A DNA stretch of 64,000 bases from Mycolicibacterium tusciae JS617 (GCF_000243415.2 NZ_KI912270.1:5723837-5787836), one strand, 5' to 3'; shown: positions 47,047 through 55,936, numbered from the stretch's first letter. Translations and numbers: made by a program. The notes: a model not told the origin generated them from the letters alone.

Positions 47047-47940
47047 TCAGGCGGCGGCGTCGTCGAGCTGTGTTCTGGTCTCGTCGTCGAGCTCGATGTC
47101 GCGGACAGCGGTGTTCTCCTCGAGATGCGCCACCGACGACGTGCCGGGGATCAGCAGCACATTCGGCGCGACGGACAGCGTCCACGCCAGCGCGATCTGT
47201 GCCGGCGTGCGGCCGAGCTTCTCCGCTTCACGTTTGACGGCGGGATGGCCGAGCACGGGGTTGTCGGGCGTGAACGCCGAACCGAGCGGAAAGAACGGCA
47301 CGAACGAGATGCCGTGCTCGACGCAGGCGTCCAGCAGTGGCTGCGACGTCCGGTCGACGAGGTTGTAGGCGTTTTGGACAGTCACGATCTCGGTGCGGTC
47401 AAGCGCGAGTGTCAGATGTTCGGCACTGATGCTGCTGAGCCCGATGCCGCCGATGAGCCCTTCGTCGCGGGCCTTGATCATCGCGTCCAACTGCCGTTCG
47501 AATAGGTCGCGGTCCTCGACGTGGGCGGGCGCGTTCGGGCCGTCGCTCGCGAAGACACGCAGGTTGACTGCGGCGAGCCGGTCGCAGTCCAGCGTTGTGA
47601 GGTTTTCTTCGATCTGCGAGCGGAGCTCGTCGGGCTGCTTGGCAGGAAGCCACTCGCCTTTGTCGCCTCGCTTGCCGCCGACCTTGCTCACCAACGCCAG
47701 ATCAGCGGGGTATGGGTGCAGTGCCTCACGGATGAGCTCGTTGGCGACGTTCGGACCATAGATCTGCGCGGTGTCGATGTGGTTGATGCCCAATTCGATT
47801 GCGCGGCGCAGAACCGCGATCGCCTCGTCGTGGTCACGCGGCGGGCCGAAGACACCCGGACCGGGTAGTTGCATGGCGCCGAAGCCGACGCGCCCGACAT
47901 TGAAAGAGCCCAGCGGGAAAGTTGACATGTACTTAGACAT
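47047..47940 (-). CDS. Aldo/keto reductase
   Basis: A 297-residue AKR. Tetrad residues are Asp and Tyr in 'NHIDTAQIYGPNVANE', Lys in 'LALVSKVGGKRG', and the His position falls in 'RLAAVNLRVFASDG', where Asn/Arg replaces the usual His context, so activity may differ from classic AKRs. 'LIPGTSSVAHLEENTAV' is the cofactor end. ATG 47928 (MSTFPLG) is an alternative start. It is followed by a strong bidirectional hairpin. Confidence 0.82.
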   Translation of the reverse strand: MSKYMSTFPLGSFNVGRVGFGAMQLPGPGVFGPPRDHDEAIAVLRRAIELGINHIDTAQIYGPNVANELIREALHPYPADLALVSKVGGKRGDKGEWLPAKQPDELRSQIEENLTTLDCDRLAAVNLRVFASDGPNAPAHVEDRDLFERQLDAMIKARDEGLIGGIGLSSISAEHLTLALDRTEIVTVQNAYNLVDRTSQPLLDACVEHGISFVPFFPLGSAFTPDNPVLGHPAVKREAEKLGRTPAQIALAWTLSVAPNVLLIPGTSSVAHLEENTAVRDIELDDETRTQLDDAAA

Positions 47941-47986
47941 ACCTCTGCGTTACACATTTCCCGCCGGGCTTATTCCGGATGGTCGA

Positions 47987-48712
47987 CTATTCGGCTTCGC
48001 CGAGGATGCCGTAGATCTCGCGGCGGGCGTTGTTGACGATGTCGATGATGCGCTGTTGCTGCTCGGCCGATGCGGCGTGCGCGGACTGCGCGACGGCTCC
48101 CATCAGCTGGCCGACGGCGGCGCGCAGGCTCACAGCACCGGGGTCAGCACCCTCGGTGATCTCGTCCCATGGAGCAGTCTCGATCTTCTCGGCGGCCGCA
48201 CGACCTTCGTCGGTGAGCTCGAAGAGCTTCTTGCTGCCCTCGGATTCGGTGGAGACGAGGAGGCCTTCGTCAACGAGCAGCTGAAGCGTGGGATACACCG
48301 AGCCGGGGCTTGGCTTCCACAGCTGCTGACTACGTTCGTTGATTTCCTGGATCATCTCGTAGCCGTGCATCGGCCGGTCGGTGAGCAGCTTGAGGATCGC
48401 GGCACGCACGTCACCGCGCCTGCTACGTCCGCCGCCACGGGGTCCGCCTCGCCGGCCACCGCGGCCGGGTCCGAAACCGAAGCCGGGACCGAAGCCACCG
48501 GGACCAAAGCCGGGACCGAAACCGGGTCCGAAACCTGCGCCGCCGCGGTGCTCGCGAACGTGGTCACGGAACTCGCGACGGGCTTGGCGACGCTGTTCGT
48601 GCAGCGTACGTCGGTTTTCCGGGGTAAAACCGGGCTCAAAGCCAGGGCCGAAGCCGAAGCCGAAACCGCGGCCCTCGAAGGGGCCTGGTGGGGGTGTGAA
48701 CGGGGTGTTCAT
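47987..48712 (-). CDS. PadR-family regulator with FG/RGG-rich N-terminal extension
   Basis: A 241-residue protein. Residues ~1-110 are low-complexity: FGFGFGPGF, a basic segment 'RRQARREFRDHVREH', then FGPGFGPGFGPGG repeats and an RGG-type stretch ending 'GGGRSRRGD'. Residues ~112-190 are the PadR winged helix ('AAILKLLTDRPMHGYEMIQEI', 'SPGSVYPTLQLLVDEGLL'). The remainder is helical and dimer-forming. ATG 48712 is chosen over an upstream GTG. CGATATATCG in front of the gene may be its own operator. Targets are unknown. Confidence 0.85.
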   Translation of the reverse strand: MNTPFTPPPGPFEGRGFGFGFGPGFEPGFTPENRRTLHEQRRQARREFRDHVREHRGGAGFGPGFGPGFGPGGFGPGFGFGPGRGGRRGGPRGGGRSRRGDVRAAILKLLTDRPMHGYEMIQEINERSQQLWKPSPGSVYPTLQLLVDEGLLVSTESEGSKKLFELTDEGRAAAEKIETAPWDEITEGADPGAVSLRAAVGQLMGAVAQSAHAASAEQQQRIIDIVNNARREIYGILGEAE

Positions 48713-48765
48713 AGTTTGTGTCTTTCTTTTGACAGGAAGCACGATCTGCGCTTCCGATGCGTTGA

Positions 48766-48775
48766 CGATATATCG
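48766..48775. promoter_or_regulatory. CGATATATCG palindrome upstream of padR gene
   Basis: A perfect 10-bp AT-rich palindrome 54-63 nt before the PadR start, with a related half (ACTATCG) 5 nt further on. PadR regulators usually repress their own genes through such sites; the link here is by position only. Confidence 0.4.
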
Positions 48776-48822
48776 GAAACTATCGCGATGCAACGCCGAA
48801 ATTCAGATCGTCACGTCGCGGT

Positions 48823-49785
48823 CTAAAGCGCCGACGAGAAGTCATCCGCCGAGGGAGCGGCGTTGGCACGGTGAGTATTCGGGCTGACCCCGTATGCCCG
48901 TTTGAACGCGCTGCTCAACGCGAACGGGGTGCTGTACCCGACCTGGCGTGCGACCGCACCGATCGTCGCCTTACTCGACCGCAGCAGGTCGGCGGCCAAC
49001 GCCAGCCGCCAACCGGTCAGGAACGTGATCGGCGGCTCACCCACCTGGTCGGCAAACCGGCGTGCGAACACCGCCCGCGAACAGCCAACGGCCGCACCGA
49101 GATTCGCGACAGTCCACGGATGCGCCGGATCGTTGTAGATCAATTTCAACGCCGGGCCCACCACCGGGTCCTGCTCGGCGGCCCACCACGTCGGCGCATT
49201 GCCGTCGCGACCGAACCAGACCCGCAGCACCGCGATCAACAACACGTCGAGCATCCGATCCAGATACGCCTCCTGGCCGGTTCCGTCGCGGCCCGCCTCG
49301 CGAGCCAGCAAGTCCACCAAGGACGTGTCCCATTCGTCGGCGCGCACCACCAACACGGCGGGCAATACATCGAGAAGTCGGCCGCTCACCTCGCTTTGAC
49401 CCTGATAGGCGCAGACCACCGATCGCGTCGCCCCCGACGGACTGTTGCCCCACGTCCGCACCCCGAGCGACATCTCGAACTCCAGCGTTTCGCCTGAGCG
49501 CGTCGTGCAGCGGTTTCCCGGATGGATCACCACCGTCGGTACGGTCGCCGGGTCGTCGGCGAAGACGTAGTGCTCGGTGCCGCGGGCCAGTGCGACATCA
49601 CCGGGATGCAGCCACGTGGTTCCGCAGGTCTCGCCGACGATGGCCGCGCTTCCGTGCGTCTGGCAGATCAACGTCAGCGGCGCATCGTCGCGGATGCTCA
49701 ACGACCACGGTGGATCCATCATCATCCGCAAGACGAAGGCGCTGCGCGCCCGCACACCGTCGAGCAGGCCGACCACGGCGTCCAT
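48823..49785 (-). CDS. AraC-family regulator with cupin sensor
   Basis: A 320-residue regulator. The N-terminal ~170 residues are a cupin_6/AraC-binding-like domain ('GTTWLHPGDVALARGTEHYV'). The last ~100 residues carry two AraC helix-turn-helix units ('WTVANLGAAVGCSRAVFARRF' and 'TIGAVARQVGYSTPFALSSAF', then 'KRAYGVSPNTHR'). It is 9 nt from the TetR gene in the same direction, so both could be on one transcript. Effector and targets are unknown. Confidence 0.87.
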   Translation of the reverse strand: MDAVVGLLDGVRARSAFVLRMMMDPPWSLSIRDDAPLTLICQTHGSAAIVGETCGTTWLHPGDVALARGTEHYVFADDPATVPTVVIHPGNRCTTRSGETLEFEMSLGVRTWGNSPSGATRSVVCAYQGQSEVSGRLLDVLPAVLVVRADEWDTSLVDLLAREAGRDGTGQEAYLDRMLDVLLIAVLRVWFGRDGNAPTWWAAEQDPVVGPALKLIYNDPAHPWTVANLGAAVGCSRAVFARRFADQVGEPPITFLTGWRLALAADLLRSSKATIGAVARQVGYSTPFALSSAFKRAYGVSPNTHRANAAPSADDFSSAL

Positions 49786-49794
49786 CGATGGAGC

Positions 49795-50424
49795 TTATCG
49801 AGCGCGGTACCCCGCGAGGAACAACGCAACGGCGGAACGCACATGAGAGTCGACGTCCATACCCGCGAGAACCTCGGGTCCGCCGCAGAACAGCGCCTGG
49901 TCGATGCACCTTCCCACGACCAGGAACGCGAAATGCTCTGCGGCAATGGCGGGTTCAGGCACAGCGAGGAGACCTCGGTCGTGTAGCAGGCCCATGCATT
50001 CCGCGAACGCAGCCAGCGCCCGCGACGGCGCCTGCTCGTAGTACAGCTTGGCCAGGGTGGGCACCCGGTTGGCCTCACCGACGACGAGTCTGCGCAACTG
50101 CACGACAGGTTCCGCCAGCACCGCCCGCAGGTAGTCGCCGGCCAACGCAGTGAGGTCGGCTTCCAGGTCGTCGGTGTCGGCCAGTTGCGCGATCCGACCG
50201 AGGAACGGCGTCACCGTGCTGTCCAACGCCTCGTTGACGATCGCCAGCAGCAGTTCCTGCTTGTCGCCGAAGTGTTTGTAGACGGTCTGCTTCGAGACTT
50301 CGGCCGTTGCGGCGATCTGGTCGACGCTGGTGCCCTGATAACCGTTGCCGAGGAAAAGCTCGCGCCCCGCCGAAAGGATGGTCGCGCGCTTTCGCGCCGA
50401 GCGCCCCAGCACCGCGTCGGTCAA
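49795..50424 (-). CDS. TetR-family repressor
   Basis: A 209-residue TetR protein counted from TTG 50424, which has GAGGAGG 5 nt in front. The helix-turn-helix is 'TSVDQIAATAEVSKQTVYKHFGDKQELLLAIV' in parts at residues ~35-65. The C-terminal ligand domain is of the TetR_C AefR-like type ('VRSAVALFLAGY'). A GTG-started longer frame (50463) would put an operator copy inside the gene, so the TTG start is preferred. Two identical 19-bp repeats lie between it and the divergent DUF998 gene, which is the probable target. Confidence 0.85.
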   Translation of the reverse strand: MTDAVLGRSARKRATILSAGRELFLGNGYQGTSVDQIAATAEVSKQTVYKHFGDKQELLLAIVNEALDSTVTPFLGRIAQLADTDDLEADLTALAGDYLRAVLAEPVVQLRRLVVGEANRVPTLAKLYYEQAPSRALAAFAECMGLLHDRGLLAVPEPAIAAEHFAFLVVGRCIDQALFCGGPEVLAGMDVDSHVRSAVALFLAGYRAR

Positions 50425-50440
50425 TGCCGCCTCCTCAATG

Positions 50441-50459
50441 AGTACTGGACAGTCTAGTT
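50441..50459. promoter_or_regulatory. TetR operator candidate, copy 1
   Basis: AGTACTGGACAGTCTAGTT, identical to 50470-50488. It contains the symmetric core ACTG-GA-CAGT and lies just upstream of the TetR start on its promoter side. Confidence 0.65.
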
Positions 50460-50469
50460 CCAACCTGAT

Positions 50470-50488
50470 AGTACTGGACAGTCTAGTT
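50470..50488. promoter_or_regulatory. TetR operator candidate, copy 2
   Basis: Exact second copy of the 19-bp repeat, 29 bp from the first, and 22 nt before the DUF998 start. Two copies facing two divergent genes fit repression of both by the TetR protein. Confidence 0.65.
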
Positions 50489-50510
50489 TGATTTAGCCGT
50501 GGAGGAGCCC

Positions 50511-51170
50511 ATGACCACCACCGACCGCCCGCCCCTGCCGGTGCGGATCACTAAATCACTGCTGGGCTATGGCGTCATCGCGGGCCCGATCTATGTCGTC
50601 GTCGCCGCTGCGCAGATGGTCACCCGGGACGGATACGACCCCACGAGGCACGCGGTGAGCCAGCTGTCGAACGGCGATCTGGGCTGGATTCAGATCGCCA
50701 ACTTCCTGCTGACCGGGGCGATGACGATCGCTGTGGCCGTCGGCTTTCGACGCGCGCTCGGTACCGGCCGACTGTCGGCATGGGCGTCCGGCCTGCTCGG
50801 GGCGTACGGGCTCGGGGTGTTCTGCGCCGGGATCTTCCGGGCCGACCCGTCGGACGGCTTTCCTCCCGGCACGCCGGCCGGCGTGGGTGAGGTCAGCTGG
50901 CATGGGCTGACCCACTTCGCGGTCGCCGGCCTCGGGTTCTTCTGCCTGGTGGCCGCCTGTCTGGTGATGGGCGCTTGGTTCGCGCGTGCAAACGAGGCGC
51001 GCTGGGCTTGGTACTCGCGTATCACGGGACTCGTGTTCGCGGCCAGCTTCATCGCCTTGTCGTCCGGATCTGGCGGAGCCACAGCCATTTTGGTGTTCAC
51101 AGCCGCGGTAGTCGCTGCCTGGGCGTGGTTGGCCGCGGTATCGGTCAAGCTCTACCGGTCCGTCGAATAG
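50511..51170 (+). CDS. DUF998 membrane protein
   Basis: A 219-residue protein with about six membrane helices (for example 'SLLGYGVIAGPIYVVVAAAQM', 'LSAWASGLLGAYGLGVFCAGIF' in parts). It has the DUF998 landmark 'YDPTRHAVSQLSNGDLGWIQ' after helix 1. The start ATG 50511 is preceded by GGAGGAG. No transport motif is known. Divergence from a TetR gene across paired operators suggests inducible expression. Confidence 0.85.
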   Translation: MTTTDRPPLPVRITKSLLGYGVIAGPIYVVVAAAQMVTRDGYDPTRHAVSQLSNGDLGWIQIANFLLTGAMTIAVAVGFRRALGTGRLSAWASGLLGAYGLGVFCAGIFRADPSDGFPPGTPAGVGEVSWHGLTHFAVAGLGFFCLVAACLVMGAWFARANEARWAWYSRITGLVFAASFIALSSGSGGATAILVFTAAVVAAWAWLAAVSVKLYRSVE

Positions 51171-51244
51171 CCGCAGACGCGCGCGTATGCGGTCGCGACG
51201 TCTGACCATGGACCGTCCAGTTCGGCCGCGGTTGACTTCAACTC

Positions 51245-51738
51245 ATGAACATGAGCCCGTTTGTGGTCCTCACCTCACTGGCGTCACCGGCCGCCGCCGC
51301 TGCCTGCGGAATGATGTACGTCTTCTCGACATTCGTGATGCGCGGCCTTGATCGCACCGGACCGATCACGGCGATCACGGCGATGCGGGCGATCAATGTC
51401 GCGGCCAATACGAACCCGGCGTTCCTGCTCGCGTATTTCGGTGCGACGATCCTCGCGTTGATTGTCGGGATCATGGCCGTGATTCAGTTCGGGCAGCCGG
51501 CAGCGCCTGGATCCTGGCAGGCGCGGTCGTCGGACTTCTTGCCGGGATCATCACGATGGTGTTCAACGTGCCACTCAACAACCACCTCGAATCCGTTGAC
51601 CCGGCCGGATTGTCGGTCGCCGATGCGGCCATCCAGTGGCAGGCGTACCTGTCCACGTGGACGGCGTGGAATCACGTCCGCGCGGGCGCCAGCATCATCG
51701 CGGCCGTCTTGATGCTCGTCGGGCTGCGATACCGCTGA
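51245..51738 (+). pseudogene. DUF1772 membrane protein, frameshifted
   Basis: The first part (51245 to ~51500) encodes helices 'VVLTSLASPAAAAACGMMYV' and 'FLLAYFGATILALIVGIMAV'. The frame then breaks and the DUF1772 C-terminus continues in another frame ('SAWILAGAVVGLLAGIITMV', 'FNVPLNNHLESVDPAGL', 'TAWNHVRAGASIIAAVLML') to TGA 51738. A single-base loss (or two-base gain) near 51500 explains it. No slippery sequence is visible, so this is a disrupted gene or a sequencing error, not programmed frameshifting. Confidence 0.78.
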
Positions 51739-51744
51739 GGCGGA

Positions 51745-52710
51745 CTACCGTTCGATCACCGAAACCGAGTTGTCCTTGAAGTTGACGACCCATGCGGTGT
51801 GGGTGGACGGGTCCGCGGCGACGGTTTGCGGCCCGGCGCCGACGTCGATGGTGTCGGTGACTGTCCGGGTCTGCGAATCGATGACCGAAACCGTGGAACT
51901 GCCGTTGTTGGTGACATAGACCGTGTGCGCATCGGAGTCCACGGTGGCCGCGGTGGGACGGTCACCCACCGTGATCGTCTCAACGACAGAACGCTTCTCG
52001 AGGTCGACGACGGAGACCGAGTCATCGTCGGCATGGGGCACGAAGGCGGTACGGGTCGATGGATCGATCGCAGCATCGCCGGGACCTGCTCCGACGGTGA
52101 TGCTGCCGACGACCGCGGACTTCCTGGGATCAATGATTGATATCGAGGCTCCCCCGCGGTTGGCCACATAGAGCAGGTGGCTGTCGGGATCGACCCCCAT
52201 CTTGTCCGGAGATTCGCCGACCGGGATCGTCGCCGTTGTTTTCCGGGACTCGGCGTCGATCACCGAAACCGAATTGTCTTCAGAATTCGCGACGTAAACG
52301 GCTTGGGTGTCCGAGTCCACCTCGATCCCGTCCGGTCCGTTGCCGACCTCGATCGAGCCTGTGACGGCCCCCGATGCGATATCGACGACCAACACGGTGT
52401 TCCCGCTGGTGACGTACGCGGTCTGCGTGGTCGGATCGACGGCGACGAAGCCGGGAGACTCGCCGACCTTGATTGTCGCGGTGCGCCTTTCGGCATCGAA
52501 GACGTACAGCGAGTCCTCGCCGGTGCTGGTCACGTAGGCCTTGTTCGTCGTCGGGTCCGATGCGACATCGGGCAGTGGGCCGGGCCCGCCGTCGAACGTG
52601 GTGGTGACTCTGGGGGCGCCCAGCGAGTCGTCGCTGGATTCACCGGAGCATGCTGTCAGGGTGACGGCAAGCACGCCGATGGCCAACCCAACGTACAGAA
52701 CTCTGCGCAC
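51745..52710 (-). CDS. YVTN beta-propeller lipoprotein
   Basis: A 321-residue protein with a lipoprotein signal ('VLAVTLTAC', lipobox cysteine at about residue 22). Seven ~42-residue propeller repeats follow, each with a version of 'TAYVTS / VYVANSEDNSVSVID' and a 'VGxxP' turn. The start GTG 52710 has AGGGGG 4 nt before it, 8 nt after the RDD gene, so the two are an operon. Propellers of this type bind partners at the cell surface; the partner is unknown. Confidence 0.85.
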   Translation of the reverse strand: MRRVLYVGLAIGVLAVTLTACSGESSDDSLGAPRVTTTFDGGPGPLPDVASDPTTNKAYVTSTGEDSLYVFDAERRTATIKVGESPGFVAVDPTTQTAYVTSGNTVLVVDIASGAVTGSIEVGNGPDGIEVDSDTQAVYVANSEDNSVSVIDAESRKTTATIPVGESPDKMGVDPDSHLLYVANRGGASISIIDPRKSAVVGSITVGAGPGDAAIDPSTRTAFVPHADDDSVSVVDLEKRSVVETITVGDRPTAATVDSDAHTVYVTNNGSSTVSVIDSQTRTVTDTIDVGAGPQTVAADPSTHTAWVVNFKDNSVSVIER

Positions 52711-52718
52711 GCGTCCCC

Positions 52719-53597
52719 CTAGCTCGGCGGCGCGAATCCGCCGGGGTCGGATGGTGGGGGAGGAACCGGAATCTGCTGCGGGGGAGCTGGATACCCGACT
52801 ACGGGTGGCCGGTTCGACGGCCACCCCGGGGCCGGCGGATTGGCTGCGGAGTGCAGTCGAGCGAGCTCTCTGTGGTGGCGCTCGGCCAGCACCGCGGCGA
52901 GCACGTACTGCGGTGGCGTGCCGGGAGGTGGTGGTGGCGATATCTGGGCGACGACGTCGCCTGCGATCCGGTGCGCCATCTGGTCGCGCAGCTGTGGGTC
53001 CAATTGCGATACCCGGGAAAGGAACTGGCGGGCGAGCTCGGCCTGCTCGGGACGCAGACCGGACAACTGCAGGGTCGACGCCCACCACGCGAGCTGCGGC
53101 GGCATCGGTGGGGGCGGAGACATTCGCGGCGCGCGTTCACTGATCACCACGGTGCCTGCGAAGATGTCGCCGATCCGCTTTCCCTTCGCGGACACCAGGC
53201 TGCAGATCACCGCGGGCCCACCGGTGAGCGTCCAGATTTCGATCACCCCGGCCAGCGCACGAAACAACGCCTGACGAAAGCGTTCCGGGCTGCCGTCGTC
53301 GGACACCACCCGCAGTCCCATCGCGAGCTTGCCCAGCGAGCGGCCGCGGGAGGCGGTTTCGAATATGGTCGGATACCCGACGATCGCCAGCACCGTGAAG
53401 ATGATCAGTACCGACGCCGAGAGCGCCGGATCGAATTGGGTGAGAGTGGTGGCCCACAGCACGACGCCGGTGACGTAGAGGATGAACACCACCGTGACGT
53501 CGATGATCGCCGACAGCGCGCGCACCGGCAGCTGAGCGATCTGAACGTCCAGAACCACCGCGTCGCCGGTCACCACTGGTTCTTGCTGGCTGACCAT
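52719..53597 (-). CDS. RDD-family membrane protein with proline-rich tail
   Basis: A 292-residue protein. The RDD domain (residues ~20-155) has three membrane helices and the namesake Arg-Asp pattern ('AQLPVRALSAIIDVTVVFIL', 'RGRSLGKLAMGLRVVSDDG', 'KGKRIGDIFAGTVVIS'). The cytosolic tail is Pro-rich ('QISPPPPPGTPPQ', 'QQIPVPPPPSDPGGF'). It is divergent from the SpoIIM-type gene with only 27 bp between starts. Recalled as the Rv3695 type. Function unknown. Confidence 0.85.
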   Translation of the reverse strand: MVSQQEPVVTGDAVVLDVQIAQLPVRALSAIIDVTVVFILYVTGVVLWATTLTQFDPALSASVLIIFTVLAIVGYPTIFETASRGRSLGKLAMGLRVVSDDGSPERFRQALFRALAGVIEIWTLTGGPAVICSLVSAKGKRIGDIFAGTVVISERAPRMSPPPPMPPQLAWWASTLQLSGLRPEQAELARQFLSRVSQLDPQLRDQMAHRIAGDVVAQISPPPPPGTPPQYVLAAVLAERHHRELARLHSAANPPAPGWPSNRPPVVGYPAPPQQIPVPPPPSDPGGFAPPS

Positions 53598-53612
53598 CCC
53601 GTTCACGCTACT

Positions 53613-53618
53613 AGGATT
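53613..53618 (+). promoter_or_regulatory. -10 box of leaderless SpoIIM-type gene (position +/-1)
   Basis: TAGGAT fits TANNNT and lies about 6-7 nt before the GTG at 53625, so the transcript would begin at or next to the start codon. The opposite gene starts at 53597, so this box lies in a 27-bp divergent spacer. Confidence 0.45.
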
Positions 53619-53624
53619 CGTGGG

Positions 53625-54617
53625 GTGGATGTCGACGCGTTCGTGGTGACGCACCGTCCGACGTGGGAGCGGCTGGAGCAGCTGCTCAAGCGGCGGCGCA
53701 AGCTGACCGGCGCCGAAGTTGACGAACTGGTCGATCTTTACCAGCGGGTGTCCACCCACCTGTCGATGGTGCGCAGCTCGTCCACCGACGCAGTTCTCGT
53801 CGGGCGGCTTTCGGGTCTGGTCGCACGGGCACGCTCGGTGGTGACGGGTGCGCACGCACCGCTGTGGAGCGAGTTCGTCAGGTTCTGGACCGTGTCGTTC
53901 CCGGTGGTCGCGTATCGCTCGTGGCGGTGGTGGCTCGGAACGGCCATCGCGTTCTTCTTCGTCACCGCGCTGATCGCGCTGTGGGTGTCGGGCAACCAGG
54001 ATGTGCAGGGGGCCCTCAAAACACCAAGCGAGATAGAGCAATTGGTGAACAACGATTTCGCCGCCTACTACAGCGAACACCCCGCCGCATCGTTCGGGCT
54101 GCAGGTCTGGCTCAACAACTCGTGGGTGGCCGCCCAGTGCATCGGGTTCGCCATCCTGCTCGGCATCCCGATCCCCTACATCCTGTTCCAGAACGCACTC
54201 AACCTCGGCGTCATCGCCGGATTCATGTTCGATGCGGACAAGGGCGACGTCTTCCTCGGCCTGCTCACCCCGCACGGGCTCATCGAACTGACCGCGGTGT
54301 TCCTGGCCGCGGCGGTGGGCATGCGGCTCGGCTGGTCGGTGGTGTCGCCGGGGAATCGGCCGCGCGCGCAGGTGCTGGCGGAGCAGGGCCGGGCGGTGGT
54401 GGCGGTCGCGATCGGCCTGATTGTCGTCTTGCTGGTGGCGGGGCTGATCGAGTCCGTGGTGACGCCGTCGCCGCTACCGACGTTCGCGCGCATCGCCATC
54501 GGCGTGGCAGCCGAGGCCGCTTTCCTTGCATACGTGATCTATTTCGGCCGCAGGGGAGTCGCCGCGGGGGAGAGCGGCGACATCAGCGACGCACCGGACG
54601 TGGTGCCGACACGCTAA
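53625..54617 (+). CDS. Stage II sporulation protein M-like membrane protein
   Basis: A 330-residue SpoIIM/DUF95-type protein with a soluble N-terminal helical part ('WERLEQLLKRRRKLTGAEVDEL'-like, residues ~10-90) and about six membrane helices ('WWLGTAIAFFFVTALIALWV', 'QCIGFAILLGIPIPYILFQN', 'GLIELTAVFLAAAVGMRLGW'). Mycobacteria do not sporulate; homologues sit beside MoxR/DUF58 operons and may help insert or scaffold envelope machinery. GTG 53625 is chosen; upstream frames overlap the opposite gene. Confidence 0.85.
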   Translation: MDVDAFVVTHRPTWERLEQLLKRRRKLTGAEVDELVDLYQRVSTHLSMVRSSSTDAVLVGRLSGLVARARSVVTGAHAPLWSEFVRFWTVSFPVVAYRSWRWWLGTAIAFFFVTALIALWVSGNQDVQGALKTPSEIEQLVNNDFAAYYSEHPAASFGLQVWLNNSWVAAQCIGFAILLGIPIPYILFQNALNLGVIAGFMFDADKGDVFLGLLTPHGLIELTAVFLAAAVGMRLGWSVVSPGNRPRAQVLAEQGRAVVAVAIGLIVVLLVAGLIESVVTPSPLPTFARIAIGVAAEAAFLAYVIYFGRRGVAAGESGDISDAPDVVPTR

Positions 54618-55936
54618 AGCCGGCCGCTGGCCTTCATCGCGAGGTAGTGGTCCGCCAGTGCGGGCGCCAGTTCATCGGGCGGCGCGTCTACGACGTCGAC
54701 ACCGGCCGCCCGCAGCCGCGACGCCATAGTGCGGCGGTCGTTGCGTGCACGTTCGGCCGCTGCCGCGTCGTACACCTCGGCGGCGTCCGCCCGGCCCGCC
54801 GCCATCGCATCCACCCGCGGATCGGCGACGGCGGCCAGCAGAACCTGATGCTTGGCGGACAACTGGGGCAGGACCGCCATCAGCCCCTCGTCCAGCGCGG
54901 TGGCGTTCAGGTCGGTGAGCAGGACCACCAGCGCGCGACGACGAACGCGACGCTGTATCGCGGCCACCATTGCCCTGGCGTCGGACTCGATCAGTGCGGG
55001 TTCCAGCGGTGCCATCGCACCGACGAGTTGCGCGAGAAGTTCGGTGCGCGAGGCGTTGAAGAGGCCCGCCCGGGTGACCCGGTCGTGGGCGAGGAAGTCG
55101 ATGTGATCGCCTGCCCGGGATGCGAGCGCGCCCAGCAGCAGCGCGGCATCCATGGACCAGTCCAGCCGCGGCCAGCCGCTCGGGTCGTTGGCGGTGGGGT
55201 CGACGCCGACGCGGCCCGCCGACGTGCGTCCGGTGTCCAGAACGATCACCACCCGCCGGTCCCGTTCGGGTCGCCACGTGCGCACCACGACGTCGGCTCG
55301 CCGGGCGGTGGCGCGCCAGTCGATCGACCTGACATCGTCGCCGATGACATATTCGCGCAACGAATCGAACTCGGTGCCCTGACCTCGGATCAGGACTGCG
55401 GTATTGCCTTCCAGCTCACGAAGTCTGGCCAGTCGCGAGGGCAGGTGCTTGCGCGACAGGAAAGGCGGAAGGATCCGGATCTGCCAGGGCACCCGATGCG
55501 AGCTCTGCCTGCCGGCGAGTCCCAATGGCCCGATCGACCGCGCCGTCACCAAGGCCGATCGCTGATCACCCCTGCGCACCGGTCGGAGCGTGGTGATGAG
55601 GCGAACCCGTTGTCCCGAAATGAGATTCATGGTGTGCATCCGGGGTTCGGCTCGCGCGCTCGGCGACCACGCATCACGGAGGTGACCCCTCAGGCGTCGT
55701 CGTCCCGGATTCGCGACCTCCAGGACCGCGTCGACGGGCTGCCCCAACCTCGCCGCGGTATCGCCGGATCTTAGAAAGACCAGTCGGCGCGGGCTGGCGG
55801 CCATCGCCACATCGACCGCGACAGCGCAGGCAAGCAAGCCCGACAGGATTACGAACGCTATTGCCGGCCAGGGCGATAACGCGATTGGCAGCACACAGAT
55901 CAGTGCCACCAAGCCGACGCGGCCGGTCAGGATCAC
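54614..55936 (-). CDS. DUF58-domain protein
   Basis: A 440-residue protein with two N-terminal membrane helices ('VALICVLPIALSPWPAIAFVIL') and a C-terminal vWA-like DUF58 domain ('EFDSLREYVIGDDVRSIDWRATAR', 'VVIVLDTGRTSAG' as the metal-site strand, 'DHIDFLAHDRVTR'). DUF58 proteins work with MoxR ATPases, probably as metal-binding partners in protein assembly. GTG 55936 overlaps the moxR stop by one base (TAGTG). Its 3' end overlaps the SpoIIM-type gene by 4 nt. Confidence 0.9.
   Translation of the reverse strand: MILTGRVGLVALICVLPIALSPWPAIAFVILSGLLACAVAVDVAMAASPRRLVFLRSGDTAARLGQPVDAVLEVANPGRRRLRGHLRDAWSPSARAEPRMHTMNLISGQRVRLITTLRPVRRGDQRSALVTARSIGPLGLAGRQSSHRVPWQIRILPPFLSRKHLPSRLARLRELEGNTAVLIRGQGTEFDSLREYVIGDDVRSIDWRATARRADVVVRTWRPERDRRVVIVLDTGRTSAGRVGVDPTANDPSGWPRLDWSMDAALLLGALASRAGDHIDFLAHDRVTRAGLFNASRTELLAQLVGAMAPLEPALIESDARAMVAAIQRRVRRRALVVLLTDLNATALDEGLMAVLPQLSAKHQVLLAAVADPRVDAMAAGRADAAEVYDAAAAERARNDRRTMASRLRAAGVDVVDAPPDELAPALADHYLAMKASGRL

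Noticed and set aside
51490..51510. Programmed frameshift in the DUF1772 gene
   Set aside because: No slippery heptamer or downstream structure is seen; a simple indel is more likely.
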